From the IMG/VR virus record IMGVR_UViG_3300043570_000557, positions 1 to 33,277 of that record: a stretch of DNA of 33,277 nt, one strand, 5' to 3'. Each line of letters starts with the position of its first letter. Position 1 is the first letter of the stretch. Shown piece after piece: positions 21,401-28,885 of this stretch. The position numbers and the translations under genes were made by a program. The notes beneath the pieces are model-generated. The model searched no databases, was not told the DNA's origin, and saw only the letters and a program-made list of their open reading frames with translations. This stretch comes from a virus.

Positions 21401-21573
21401 GGAGCATTAGGGCCACCTATAACCGCTGAGACTGCAAAAGATATAGCCATTGATACAACCATACTGATCGCAACAGCTAAGACTTGGGCTGTAGCAAGCG
21501 ATATAGTTAACGCTGTGACAAGAAAGGCTGTTAGCGTAGCAACGAAAGCATAAGCCTGACTTGTGAATGTCAT
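18454..21573 (-). CDS. tail tip / central tail hub protein (J-like)
   Basis: The preferred ATG is at 21573, giving 1039 residues beginning MTFTSQAYAFVATLTAFLVT. A GTG at 21633 would add 20 residues and overlap the acetyltransferase gene. The first 75 residues are hydrophobic and Ala/Val-rich, probably a membrane-interacting segment. A hub region follows (LPVVYGDSWIGGTVIDLSIT, YYVLALSEV, then FGDIYYSGKKCVF). Middle and C-terminal parts hold beta-rich, fibronectin-type repeats. Size, position before the fibres and the GTVIDL start fit the central tail hub, which plugs the tail and carries receptor-binding fibres. Domain limits are approximate. Confidence 0.85.
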   Translation of the reverse strand: MTFTSQAYAFVATLTAFLVTALTISLATAQVLAVAISMVVSMAISFAVSAVIGGPNAPGGGGGAEQRDPGNRTQIPPATSNKLPVVYGDSWIGGTVIDLSITDNDQKLYYVLALSEVTNTNPGQTADTITFGDIYYSGKKCVFDATKKYQVNSLLDESTGESETNVKGKINIYLYSNGSNTPTNSDQSAVQIMSNSKLIYKWDGTKLMTNCAFAILVLTYSVTANIRGLAPTRFQVKNSRHKPGECFSDFLTNTRYGAAIPSTQIDTASLTALDVYSDESFTYTDYDGVTTTQTRFRFDGAVDAARTIMSTLQNMTSSCDCLLRYDEVTAKWGVIVQKPTYTVAMAINDSNIISSIQVTPIDLSNSFNIAEVKFPDKSNQDAFNTSTFDLAQIDPALLFPNEPINKQSITVPFCNNNVRAQYLANRFLKASREDLQVTCSVGFDGLQLEAGDVMTLTNANYGWVDKLFRTNKVSQTFKDDGAIVVNLLLMEFNPTVYDDVAITEFQPSPNTGIGDPLVFGTVPPPTVEQEYPTAVNPLFLVQVTTPAAGISQYAELYYTAFADPTEAQLIFAGTSEVQANGTPWNTNTVLPLISLAGIPSGNWYFVTRMMNSLGASSFSLPSAVFEWRPTTFQYSEQYLVIAYADTITGTGFNLNPRGKYYYGLINQSSITPSIDPAAYSWYLAEPAFGTTIYPLYTNRTGRKISFDTGFAIYASGTAAFVPYETNLFDPTIWAALPDGTNYIDLDVRTGQLLKVGTTSVGTGEISVSNNSDGVVVAHLAPYLDFGAGVYTYTASAATLTIDIYGRVVGFTTPDTFEMTISTFTATSGQTFFPVSRDVAYIVGQCFVFNQGTLCQTSEYTDAAGGVTFGTGVVLDNIITVISFRSTNSATGSYASFARYSAVLSAEGSYTVSGFTLISGYELLFINGTVVNEQDYDIVGQTITNFPNVTTGDLEIIQWTPNNLGVPNGTPVNEVIQTTIGQATYPFSFTSGGFNLYQNGVLLKLGTDFTTVVGAYTLSNIPDTVSNVILQQTFARAGAA

Positions 21574-21599
21574 CGTACTTATCCCGACGAAAATTACCC

Positions 21600-21629
21600 A
21601 AGTTCTTTTATTTATGAAAGTTCTTTTAT
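21600..21629. repeat. 12-base direct repeat at the end of the GNAT gene
   Basis: AAGTTCTTTTAT occurs at 21600-21611 and 21618-21629 with a six-base gap. The second copy encodes the C-terminus WIKEL of the acetyltransferase; the first lies just past its stop, in front of the tail-tip gene. It may be a duplication scar from insertion of the GNAT gene or a slippage event. Confidence 0.6.
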
Positions 21630-22055
21630 CCACGTTTCTTCCATTTTCTTAAAACCATATTTTTTATAATTCAAATTAGGGCTGTTATGCAGCTTGCCCA
21701 TTACAAAAAAAGTTATTCTGCCTGCGTCTTTTAATTGGTTTCCGTAGTTCACGAATTCTTTAAAAAGCCTATATCCTACCGTAGACTTCCTATATTCCGG
21801 CTTCACATACCACGCCAATTCATGTAGTCCAAACGTTTTGTTACACCACAAAGAGGGAACTATCATACCTATTATCAGCCCCTTCCCCGGCTCTATAAAA
21901 ATTACCCCTAGTCCAGAATTAATGCTATCAAATAACTGACTCCACCAGTCTGGATTTTCTAATGCTCTAAGGAAGTCAATGTCGCTTTCCGTCTTGAACA
22001 TTCTCATCATTTCAATGACGTCGGCTTTATCAAATTTATTAGATTTTCTTATCAC
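21612..22055 (-). CDS. GNAT-family acetyltransferase
   Basis: The 147-residue protein begins at GTG (22055), overlapping the previous stop. It has GNAT features: IIGMIVPSLW, then HELAWYVKPEYRKSTVGYRL, where the R/Q-x-x-G-x-G/A-like loop is RKSTVGYRL, and FVMGKLHNSPNLNYKKYGFK as the acetyl-CoA and C-terminal region. GNAT enzymes transfer acetyl groups to amines in proteins, small molecules or nucleosides. I recall similar genes between tail genes of other phages, where host or tail-protein modification is suspected. The substrate is unknown. The gene is visibly AT-rich and flanked by a direct repeat at its 3' end, so it may be a late insertion into the tail operon. Confidence 0.85.
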   Translation of the reverse strand: MIRKSNKFDKADVIEMMRMFKTESDIDFLRALENPDWWSQLFDSINSGLGVIFIEPGKGLIIGMIVPSLWCNKTFGLHELAWYVKPEYRKSTVGYRLFKEFVNYGNQLKDAGRITFFVMGKLHNSPNLNYKKYGFKKMEETWIKELS

Positions 22056-22657
22056 GATGAAGCTAAAGCATCTTTTCCAAAGTTATAATTAATAGTGCTT
22101 ATGAAGGCCACTCTATTCATGCTTGTGTCACCCGGAGCAAAAAATTGCCAAGCGTTGTCATTCGTATATCTTCCAGCCGTTCTATTCTGCAAAATCATTT
22201 GAATTGATGAGGCTGATACCGTTATAACGCCAACATAAGATCTGGCTTCTTCTAGCCATTCTTCCGAGATAGAGAATGAAGTTATATATCCGTTAAAATA
22301 TTGATATAGCCCACCAGTACCGCCATCGGTGAGTAGCACCCCATCAGTCCCGAAAAAACCTTTCCACGCCTCGATCTGCGAACCCTTTATATTCTTACTT
22401 AATACAAAGCCTAAAAACGCCGTATCAATTCCAACAAAAGAGAATATAGTTTCGTTGGCAGTAGATTTTATGTCTCTAATCGCATCTCCCGCTTTTACTA
22501 ATACCCCTAACCCAGAGAATGGTTGTGCGTCTACTTCTGGAATGGTAAGTGTCGACGGGGCTGAAGATATTAAAAAAACCTCCTCTGGCGTTGTGATCCT
22601 GAGAAAGTCTGCATAGCGAATGTTATTGGTGCCGTCAACTGGTGGAATAACATTCAT
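22052..22657 (-). CDS. distal tail protein, 201 aa
   Basis: ATG at 22657 overlaps the upstream TGA as ATGA and is preferred over an upstream in-frame GTG-type extension. It starts MNVIPPVDGTNNIRYADFLR and is mostly beta with segments such as FLGFVLSKNIKGSQIEAWKG and VGVITVSASSIQMILQNRTA, and ends NYNFGKDALASS. The middle resembles baseplate or distal tail proteins of siphoviruses that connect the tape-measure end with the hub. It lies between the tape-measure group and the GNAT/hub genes, as expected for such a part. Confidence 0.72.
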   Translation of the reverse strand: MNVIPPVDGTNNIRYADFLRITTPEEVFLISSAPSTLTIPEVDAQPFSGLGVLVKAGDAIRDIKSTANETIFSFVGIDTAFLGFVLSKNIKGSQIEAWKGFFGTDGVLLTDGGTGGLYQYFNGYITSFSISEEWLEEARSYVGVITVSASSIQMILQNRTAGRYTNDNAWQFFAPGDTSMNRVAFISTINYNFGKDALASS

Positions 22658-23334
22658 AGGACCGCCTCGAACGCTTTGAATGTTCCCTGCCAACTTATAA
22701 ACGAATCATTCTGCATCGGAATGAGGGTGTAAGCGGGGTAGTCCCGAAGGATAACTGGGAAGGTGCAGCCCGTATAAGAATCTCCGCCCATTGCTACCGT
22801 TGTTCCATACTGCCCTATAACCGCCGCCACGGGGCTAACAAGCTCTGTGATTAGGTTACGGTGGACGGGAATGTTTACGGTCGACCCAGAGCCTCTAACA
22901 ACGTCTGCTGTGGCTATGTAAGAATATCTGCCGACCTGACAAAAGTCTCCGGCTTTAACTATATAGAGTCCGGCTCCGATGCTAGGAAGCGAACCAAGTA
23001 CAAGAACCTTTGCTGCTGATGTAATCTGCCACTCGCATACTTCGATAGCACCAGAACTCATGTCTCCCTGATATGCTATGTAGTTAACCCATCCAGTCAC
23101 GCCAAAATTCAAGTATTGCTCTAGTGACTTATCTGGTATCCGTAACGAGTTAAGAAGCCCTCTGCTTTGACTGTATTTCAAATAGTTATGCGGCTTCATC
23201 TCAAACGCGAAAGGAACGACCGTTAAAATCTCTGCGGTCGCTATTCTCTGATTCCGGCTGACTACTTGACCGACAAAGCGATGATCGTTAATTGCAACCG
23301 ACTCGCTATTAATTAAGATCGTATTAAGGCTCAT
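22654..23334 (-). CDS. distal tail protein, 226 aa
   Basis: The gene follows the tape-measure gene directly. The 226 residues start MSLNTILINSESVAINDHRF and include FEMKPHNYLKYSQSRGLLNS, IPDKSLEQYLNFGVTGWVNY and many Gly/Val strands. The content and place between tape measure and hub suggest a distal-tail or tail-tip component (Dit-like). I could not match a named Pfam family by eye. It overlaps the next gene by four bases. Confidence 0.72.
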   Translation of the reverse strand: MSLNTILINSESVAINDHRFVGQVVSRNQRIATAEILTVVPFAFEMKPHNYLKYSQSRGLLNSLRIPDKSLEQYLNFGVTGWVNYIAYQGDMSSGAIEVCEWQITSAAKVLVLGSLPSIGAGLYIVKAGDFCQVGRYSYIATADVVRGSGSTVNIPVHRNLITELVSPVAAVIGQYGTTVAMGGDSYTGCTFPVILRDYPAYTLIPMQNDSFISWQGTFKAFEAVL

Positions 23335-23337
23335 AGT

Positions 23338-25284
23338 TTACCTGTTCACTGGAACGGATCGGTTCGCGGATTGATTCGCCGCCCACACGCCCATTTTGTT
23401 TTTAGATAGGAACTGAAGTGCTGATTGAGTGTCTATGGCTGACATTTGCGCGATGTACGGGCCATTATATACAACAGACGGCTGTGTGCTAGGATTGAGA
23501 GAGTCAGATAACTTATTGTTAGGAATAACATTACCCCTTCCAGAAGGAATGAATAATTCTGGGCCGTTCTCCCCGACTATCGTAGGGCCACCAATCTCCC
23601 CGCCTGTTGCCGCAAACCCAACCCCAGTAGTCCCAGAAGGCATAAAACCACCCTTCATTGAGCCACCCTTCCCCATCCCACCAAAGGCACTTGTAATAAA
23701 CCCGACCGCCATCATTGCAAGCTGCATAGCGTAGAACTTAGCGATCATTTTAGCTATGTCAGCTATAATACTTAGCGTAAATTTGCCGAATGATTTAGTT
23801 CCATTAGCTGCGAATTCATCTATCGCTGATCCAATAGTATTGGTAAACATACTAAAAGCGTTCTCTCCCATCTTGGCATAGTTCTGAGCGTCATCATTGA
23901 ACTGATTAAAAGATTTTTCCCATCCAAAAGTAAATGAATATTGTTGGGACTGTATGTTGCGGATCGTTGATTCGGTCTGCTCGACGTACATCCTTCCCTG
24001 TTCTTGTATGATGTTTCGCTGCTGCTCTAGGACTACCGCCAGCTTCTCATTGCCCATAATTCGAGCGTCAAGAATCTTTAATTCTACTTGTGCGATTTGG
24101 TTGCTAAGTTGTTGTTCTACATTAAGAACATCCATCCTTACTTTCTGTTCGCGCTGCGCGTATACCGCTATCTCGGCGCGAGTCGTTACCTGTTCCAAAG
24201 CGAGTTTATTCTGCCTCATGTATTCCGCTGATAATCTTTCTGCTAGACCGATCTGATGATCTAGGGCTAGAGCCTTTGCAGCGTCTGGGTCTTTTGCAGC
24301 GGTTACAGATCTTCCTGTACCAGCCACACCAGAGGGAGCCTTCCCTTCTGGAAGCATTATATCTTGCATCAATCTTTGATTCGCCGCCCACGTTTCAAGA
24401 TTCTTCGCCTTCAGCATATCGTATCCGGCAGCGATACCCTTAAAATCTCCAGCCAATACTTTTGCTAGTGACCCGCCCATAAATACTATAGTGTCACCTA
24501 GCTGTGCGGCTGCTGATGCTAGAGTATTTATTCCAATCGCCGCGTGTTTAACAAACCATTCTAATTTCTCAAAAAAGAATTTTGACGCTGCAGTATTTTT
24601 ATTCCAGTGATCGAACAGCGTCCCAAGCGTAGGGATAACCGCGTTAGTGAACATCAACATCATTTGACTGGTCTTTGCGCTGAAAGCATCATTTAATCTT
24701 CCGGCTTCTTCTACTGCTGCCGCATAAGTTTTAAACTTATCTCGCGCTGCCTGTGTCCCGCTTACCAAACCTACAAAGTCTACGCCTTTTCCTGCGCGAC
24801 TAAACATTTCTACCCCCGCAGCCGCCCTCATAATTGGGTCTTGAATAGCTGCTACAGCGTATAAAGTCTTGTCGAAAAGTTTATCTGGGCTTAGTTTGGC
24901 TAGATCATTTAATGAAACACCCAAGCGACCAAAGGCTTGTTGCGCGCCTAGTGAACCCTGTGCGGCTTCGCCTACTTTAGATGAGAACGAGGATAAGAAC
25001 TTGCCAGCGTTATCGGCTGACCCTCCATTTTCTGCTAGACCCTTAGAAAGAGCTAGTATAGAGGCTACAGCGACTTCATTGGCTTTGGCGGTATCAGAGA
25101 TAGCGTCACCGTAAGATAACGCTTTGTAGGTCATTGCAACGAAGGCAGCACTAGCTATCGTCGCGGCTTGCTGTGCATTATGAGCGAATTTTGCGAGGCT
25201 ACGATCAGCACCCTCGATGCCCTTCTGAAACTCTGCTGAGTCCAGCCCCAGAACTACGCCAAGTCTTGCTAACATTCCCATCAT
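23338..25284 (-). CDS. tape measure protein
   Basis: The 648-residue protein starts MMGMLARLGVVLGLDSAEFQ with AAGGGG upstream. It has repeated helical segments such as IEGADRSLAKFAHNAQQAAT near the N-terminus, then long coiled-coil-like regions (about 330-470; EYMRQNKLALEQVTTRAEIA, VLNVEQQLSNQIAQVELKIL) and a hydrophobic segment with IAKMIAKFYAMQLAMMAVGF (about 510-540). A Gly-rich ending (GGMGKGGSMKGGFMPSGTTG) precedes a conserved C-terminal motif GGEIGGPTIVGENGPELFIP. That motif and the hydrophobic span are typical of siphovirus tape measures, which set tail length and help DNA passage. The short size implies a tail of moderate length. Confidence 0.93.
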   Translation of the reverse strand: MMGMLARLGVVLGLDSAEFQKGIEGADRSLAKFAHNAQQAATIASAAFVAMTYKALSYGDAISDTAKANEVAVASILALSKGLAENGGSADNAGKFLSSFSSKVGEAAQGSLGAQQAFGRLGVSLNDLAKLSPDKLFDKTLYAVAAIQDPIMRAAAGVEMFSRAGKGVDFVGLVSGTQAARDKFKTYAAAVEEAGRLNDAFSAKTSQMMLMFTNAVIPTLGTLFDHWNKNTAASKFFFEKLEWFVKHAAIGINTLASAAAQLGDTIVFMGGSLAKVLAGDFKGIAAGYDMLKAKNLETWAANQRLMQDIMLPEGKAPSGVAGTGRSVTAAKDPDAAKALALDHQIGLAERLSAEYMRQNKLALEQVTTRAEIAVYAQREQKVRMDVLNVEQQLSNQIAQVELKILDARIMGNEKLAVVLEQQRNIIQEQGRMYVEQTESTIRNIQSQQYSFTFGWEKSFNQFNDDAQNYAKMGENAFSMFTNTIGSAIDEFAANGTKSFGKFTLSIIADIAKMIAKFYAMQLAMMAVGFITSAFGGMGKGGSMKGGFMPSGTTGVGFAATGGEIGGPTIVGENGPELFIPSGRGNVIPNNKLSDSLNPSTQPSVVYNGPYIAQMSAIDTQSALQFLSKNKMGVWAANQSANRSVPVNR

Positions 25285-25599
25285 CTACCCCTTAAATATT
25301 TTCTTGGGTGCGTTCGGTGCTGCTCTCATATAACTTTGCAAAGCCGTATTAGCGGCTGCGTCTTTTTGTTCCTTCGTCAGCGGTGGGTATAAATATTCAT
25401 ACGCCTTCGGTATGATGTCTTGTAGTTTAAAAGCGGTCTGATTTTCCGACCTCATGTAATTATATATCGCGCCAGTCAATGATCCTAGCACTTCTAACAT
25501 CCCACGATTCCCGATAAGCCCGTCGGCATACATAATACAAATATCGGTAAAGCGTTCTTCGTCTATGCTGTCAGGATCAGTTCCATTAGCCGTAAGCAT
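25285..25599 (-). CDS. tail assembly chaperone C-terminal part (T-like)
   Basis: The 104-residue frame is open upstream of its ATG (25599) and lies in the -1 frame relative to the upstream chaperone gene, which ends at a slippery heptamer. It contains EERFTDICIMYADGLIGNRG and IYNYMRSENQTAFKLQDIIP. The T-like part is normally made as a G-T fusion by programmed -1 frameshifting; the predicted fusion would be 270 residues. It starts immediately before the tape-measure gene, the usual place. Independent translation from ATG 25599 is possible but its ribosome binding site is weak. Confidence 0.8.
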   Translation of the reverse strand: MLTANGTDPDSIDEERFTDICIMYADGLIGNRGMLEVLGSLTGAIYNYMRSENQTAFKLQDIIPKAYEYLYPPLTKEQKDAAANTALQSYMRAAPNAPKKIFKG

Positions 25600-25628
25600 C
25601 GCTTTTACCTGCCTACGGACTGACCCCG

Positions 25629-25638
25629 TTATTTTCCC
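25629..25638 (-). promoter_or_regulatory. programmed -1 ribosomal frameshift site
   Basis: On the transcript the heptamer GGGAAAA is read as G GGA AAA and is followed at once by the stop TAA (25631-25629). This fits the X-XXY-YYZ rule exactly. Slipping back one base gives ATA-ACG-GGG and continues without stop into the downstream chaperone frame, adding 11 codons before its ATG. A second overlapping heptamer AAAGGGA in the same register lies just upstream and could act too. Confidence 0.85.
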
Positions 25639-26096
25639 TTTGCTTCCTCGTATCCGGGAGAGACTGTCTCGCTGATATTCTTAATCACCTGTAGCTGAAT
25701 CGGCAGAGGGAATAACTCATCTATCATAGGGTAGGTGATGTTAGCCATATCAAAGTCTGCTTCTTCTGGTACTAGCAGTCGGAATAGTTCTGTAATACGT
25801 TGCTCCAGTATTCTTTTATTCGTTGCCGCCGCCTTCATAGAGTTGCCGTCTACTAAAACATCGTCCTCAGTAATGTGACAGTTCTCGCCTTCTTCTAAAT
25901 CTTTAATCAGGTCTTGGTAGTAAATGTCGATGATTTCATCATCTATCAACTCCATCCGAACCTGCATCTCCTCGAATTCTTTTGTAAGCGGTACTTTAAC
26001 TTTAAAGGTATGACCGCCCATAGTGAATGAGCGAGTCCTTACGCTTTCTTTATGCTTTACGAACTGTGAACCTAATGCTTTCTCTAGCTTATTCAT
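25629..26096 (-). CDS. tail assembly chaperone (G-like)
   Basis: The 155-residue protein begins MNKLEKALGSQFVKHKESVR and contains FTMGGHTFKVKVPLTKEFEE near the start, an acidic stretch VDGNSMKAAATNKRILEQRI, and ends YEEAKGK. It has the all-helical, acidic character of G-type chaperones that wrap the tape measure during assembly. Its last codons contain GGGAAAA before the TAA stop, so a fraction of ribosomes should slip to the -1 frame and make a GT fusion. Gene position before the tape measure is canonical. Confidence 0.85.
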   Translation of the reverse strand: MNKLEKALGSQFVKHKESVRTRSFTMGGHTFKVKVPLTKEFEEMQVRMELIDDEIIDIYYQDLIKDLEEGENCHITEDDVLVDGNSMKAAATNKRILEQRITELFRLLVPEEADFDMANITYPMIDELFPLPIQLQVIKNISETVSPGYEEAKGK

Positions 26097-26107
26097 GTCT
26101 TATCCTT

Positions 26108-26626
26108 TTATATTTTCTTTGATTTAAATTTCTCTAAGTTTTGTTTTATTAATCCTGATAGCTGATTAAGTACAATTCCCGCTTCTCCTTCTAATGCTGG
26201 ACGTAGAAATGGAGTTCCTACCATATTCTTTGTCCCAAACTCTACCGCTGCTGCTCTCATATCACTTTTTATTCCGACCTGCTTTTCACCAGTCTTTCTA
26301 TTAGTAAATTTCGTTTTTGCTAACTTCTTTCCGGGAGCCGTTGTAACCAGCCCAATTACTGTATCAGTCTCGCTTATATACTTCGACCTCTTGTCTTTTC
26401 CAGTCGGACGCCTAGATTCGACCCGTAGAGACGCTGCCAGCGCGCCAGTGTCTCGTGGTACTAATGCTATTGCCTGAGCGAGAACGGGCAGCATAGCCTG
26501 TCTTACGGACTTTTTAAGTATCGCTTGATTATCTTTTGGGCCAAAGTTGTCCGATAACTCTTGGAATACATCTTTTAGTTCTTTGAAGCCTGTAAATTTT
26601 ACCGTAGTGTTAGCGGTGTTAGCCAT
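26108..26626 (-). CDS. HK97 gp10-like tail component protein
   Basis: The 172-residue protein begins MANTANTTVKFTGFKELKDV. The middle has QAIALVPRDTGALAASLRVE, the PRDTGALAASL signature of HK97 gp10-like proteins, then AVEFGTKNMVGTPFLRPALE (about 128-147). This family joins head completion and tail; it is usually encoded near the connector genes. Here it lies downstream of the major tail gene, which is a slightly shifted order. The stop is followed closely by the G-like chaperone start. Confidence 0.88.
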   Translation of the reverse strand: MANTANTTVKFTGFKELKDVFQELSDNFGPKDNQAILKKSVRQAMLPVLAQAIALVPRDTGALAASLRVESRRPTGKDKRSKYISETDTVIGLVTTAPGKKLAKTKFTNRKTGEKQVGIKSDMRAAAVEFGTKNMVGTPFLRPALEGEAGIVLNQLSGLIKQNLEKFKSKKI

Positions 26627-26850
26627 TACTCACCCTTAACGACTATCTTTTTATAGATTTCGTTATTCAGAGCGACTGTGTAATCTGCTACCTCCTCCGG
26701 AGTCATTGTGTCGGCGTGGTTCTTTGCTATCTCATAGGCTAGATGAATTCCAGCTATGCGCTGCTGCTGGTGACTAAACCAATTTTTCTGGCCTGAGTTA
26801 GCCTGATGAATTATGTATTCGAGAAGTGCTGCGGAATTATTTGTTGTCAT
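26626..26850 (-). CDS. hypothetical protein, 74 aa
   Basis: The 74-residue protein begins MTTNNSAALLEYIIHQANSG and is helical (FSHQQQRIAGIHLAYEIAKN, VADYTVALNNEIYKKIVVKG). It lies between the major tail protein and gp10-like genes; the TAA overlaps the next ATG. No good ribosome binding site precedes its ATG, and a UUCG hairpin lies 12 bases upstream. It may be a small tail assembly factor; the sequence shows no known family. Confidence 0.65.
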   Translation of the reverse strand: MTTNNSAALLEYIIHQANSGQKNWFSHQQQRIAGIHLAYEIAKNHADTMTPEEVADYTVALNNEIYKKIVVKGE

Positions 26851-26861
26851 ATATTGTAGAA

Positions 26862-26877
26862 CCGCCCCGAAGGGCGG
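26862..26877 (-). promoter_or_regulatory. UUCG-tetraloop hairpin after the major tail gene
   Basis: On the transcript CCGCCC-TTCG-GGGCGG forms a six-pair stem with the same UUCG loop as the hairpin at 4421-4438. It begins nine bases past the stop of the major tail gene. Only a short U-containing tail follows (TTCTACAA), so termination would be partial at best; it may stabilise the upstream message and lower downstream expression. Confidence 0.6.
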
Positions 26878-26885
26878 CTCATCTC

Positions 26886-27410
26886 TTAGGTGTTGTTAGA
26901 CCAGCCGTAGTTCAACCCACCAATAGGATGGATAGTGAACTCAAACTTGTTTTCAGCGTTAGGCTGCAAATCCCACTTCAAACCACCGACCATACCATTG
27001 AAGGCATAAGCGACAGTATCAGTGCCGTCATAGACTGCTACTACATAGGTGCGAACAACTGTACCGCCATATCCATCTGAACGGATTTGCAGTTGTGCTA
27101 CGTCAGCAGGATTCCAAGCAGAAGTAACTGTTAATGAAGTTACTTGATTCTGCGTGGTGACCTTCGCGCCAGTTCTTGCGCCAGCGACCGAGTACGCTGC
27201 TACAGCATCATCAGAACCAAAAGCAGGTACAGCCTCAACAGGAACCGCCATACCTGTAGAACCGTTACCGCCAGCAGACGTGCCTACCAATTCTTCCACC
27301 CAACCTGTCCACGTTGAAAGATTAGCAATAGAAAAAGGGGTTGGAGTTGCCGCCACTTGCATCCAGAGGGTAGCTGTGTATCCGGGTAAAATTTTATTAA
27401 TCAGTGCCAT
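26886..27410 (-). CDS. major tail (tube) protein
   Basis: The 174-residue protein begins MALINKILPGYTATLWMQVA and is beta-rich, with VTSLTVTSAWNPADVAQLQI, VRTYVVAVYDGTDTVAYAFN and a C-terminal KWDLQPNAENKFEFTIHPIG. Size, beta content and position between tail terminator and chaperones fit a siphovirus tube protein. A good AAAGGA site lies before the ATG, and a stable hairpin follows the stop, as usual for a protein needed in many copies. Confidence 0.85.
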   Translation of the reverse strand: MALINKILPGYTATLWMQVAATPTPFSIANLSTWTGWVEELVGTSAGGNGSTGMAVPVEAVPAFGSDDAVAAYSVAGARTGAKVTTQNQVTSLTVTSAWNPADVAQLQIRSDGYGGTVVRTYVVAVYDGTDTVAYAFNGMVGGLKWDLQPNAENKFEFTIHPIGGLNYGWSNNT

Positions 27411-27446
27411 AATAATTCCTTTGAATAAGATTTAAGAAATTTTGTC

Positions 27447-27872
27447 TTATGATGATGTTGGAATGTCCATTTTTACATCTAGTATAATTTGATTCATGCC
27501 TAACTCGTTATCATAGGTATTGTATAACCAGTGTACGTCAGCTTTAGCAATAAAAAATCCTTCTGCCAGACTACCGAATAATCCACTGTAGCCGTGCAAT
27601 TCTTGCAGTATCGTGTTGCCCAGATTAAAAGCGTCTGCCATAGCCTTACAAAATATCGAAGTCTGAAAAATCGGCGTATCTATTCCTTTGTTATCCTGAG
27701 TCTGTCCAGTGTACACGGGCTGATGGACGTTCCGCAGTTGCCACGTTATAAACTTTTCTTCTGTTGCCCAGTTCCGATTAAAGTTTGCATAGACTGGAAC
27801 GGGGTCAACAATCGCCGCCAGTTGATATTGAATTGCTTGCGCGTACACATAAGGATTATTCTGAGTTGTCAT
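27447..27872 (-). CDS. tail terminator-like protein
   Basis: ATG at 27872 overlaps the upstream TGA (ATGA) and starts MTTQNNPYVYAQAIQYQLAA; an upstream extension begins at a less likely codon. The 141-residue protein is mixed alpha/beta with IFQTSIFCKAMADAFNLGNT and ends ILDVKMDIPTSS. The fold pattern, with a helix pair and a final beta strand, and the position before the tube gene fit the lambda U/HK97 gp-type tail terminators. The assignment rests on context and size, as no strict motif is known. Confidence 0.72.
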   Translation of the reverse strand: MTTQNNPYVYAQAIQYQLAAIVDPVPVYANFNRNWATEEKFITWQLRNVHQPVYTGQTQDNKGIDTPIFQTSIFCKAMADAFNLGNTILQELHGYSGLFGSLAEGFFIAKADVHWLYNTYDNELGMNQIILDVKMDIPTSS

Positions 27873-28213
27873 ACTGGCGTCTCCGGGTCGTTGCGGTAAC
27901 AAGTATAAGTTACCTTCATCCGATCATTAGATTCCCTGATGTCCGTTATTCTCCAATCAAATCCGCGCCAAGTAATACTATACAAGTTTTGATTATCTAC
28001 AATCTCTTTATTGTTCGGAGTGTAGTTAACCGTGATCTTTACCAAGTCTTGATAGACTCTATATCTCTCGCTTATCCGTAATGAATTAGATACATCCTCT
28101 ATTAGTCCTCGCGTCTCAAACCACGGAGTAATAGTGGTCGTGTATTCGCCAACGGTATCAACCCCGTTAGTGACGTTATTAATCGTAAGGTTCTCATAGC
28201 GGACTATAGTCAT
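27869..28213 (-). CDS. head closure / head-tail joining protein
   Basis: ATG at 28213 shares one base with the upstream stop. The 114-residue protein starts MTIVRYENLTINNVTNGVDT and is beta-rich: WFETRGLIEDVSNSLRISER and YSITWRGFDWRITDIRESND in the C-terminal half. The WRI-DI-ES-D ending is common among head closure proteins of the SPP1 gp16 / HK97 type. It lies between the connector and tail terminator genes, where a head closure factor is expected. Confidence 0.72.
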   Translation of the reverse strand: MTIVRYENLTINNVTNGVDTVGEYTTTITPWFETRGLIEDVSNSLRISERYRVYQDLVKITVNYTPNNKEIVDNQNLYSITWRGFDWRITDIRESNDRMKVTYTCYRNDPETPV

Positions 28214-28875
28214 TACATCACAAGCGGCTTGTATGGTCGAAGTAAAGTATCCACGCCCCAACTAATCATTTGGGTTGTATTCATCGCCCCGTTGCTAGTC
28301 GCGCTTCTGTTGTTATAGATGTGCGTAAGCAGCATTAATCCAGCCTGTTTAACGACAGGATAATTCGCAATAGGGTTGGCGTTCTGCGTGTATGTAACTA
28401 TGATCGGATTAGCAAAGGTCTGATTAAGCGTGGTAGGTATTGCTGATACCACAACTCTATTCCCTGTCTGATCGTAAAAATAGTTAGTCGTTGCCAGAGT
28501 AACTGGTGCATTACTGTTTACTCCGTAATAGCTAACTGAGTTGACTGTAACTCCTGTCGATCCAATTGATACTTCTGGCAAGTCGAGATAAAGTGCCGAA
28601 CCATACACACCAGAATTGCCGTAATACACTCTGAACTGCGTGCTAAATATAGCCATCCCTAAATAATCTTCAATGGCAAATCGAGTTGCTAGTTCGATGC
28701 TTTCGAGATAAGCATCCTGAGATTCGTCTTGAAATAAGTTTAACTGCTGCGTTATTTCCTCAAGCGAGAGCCATTGCGTTACCGTGTCCCGCGCTATCTG
28801 TTCTACTTTCGCATAGTTATACGGATTTCGGTTTGATCCGAAAAACTCCGATAGCGTCATATTTTCGACTGGCAT
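28213..28875 (-). CDS. head-tail connector (gp6-like adaptor)
   Basis: The 220-residue protein has AGGGAG upstream of ATG 28875. It contains a helical N-terminal part (YNYAKVEQIARDTVTQWLSL, then LNLFQDESQDAYLESIELAT and FAIEDYLGMAIFSTQFRVYY), a beta region (YLDLPEVSIGSTGVTVNSVS) and a final helix (VKQAGLMLLTHIYNNRSATS). The DYLG...YY and LLTHIYNNR pieces are typical of gp6-like connector proteins. Position directly after the capsid genes fits the dodecameric adaptor below the portal. Confidence 0.85.
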   Translation of the reverse strand: MPVENMTLSEFFGSNRNPYNYAKVEQIARDTVTQWLSLEEITQQLNLFQDESQDAYLESIELATRFAIEDYLGMAIFSTQFRVYYGNSGVYGSALYLDLPEVSIGSTGVTVNSVSYYGVNSNAPVTLATTNYFYDQTGNRVVVSAIPTTLNQTFANPIIVTYTQNANPIANYPVVKQAGLMLLTHIYNNRSATSNGAMNTTQMISWGVDTLLRPYKPLVM

Positions 28876-28885
28876 AGTTCACTCC

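Noticed and set aside
21362-21601. Open frames on both strands within the start of the tail-tip gene
   Set aside because: They overlap the hydrophobic, Ala/Val-rich N-terminus of the hub gene and have no independent start signals.
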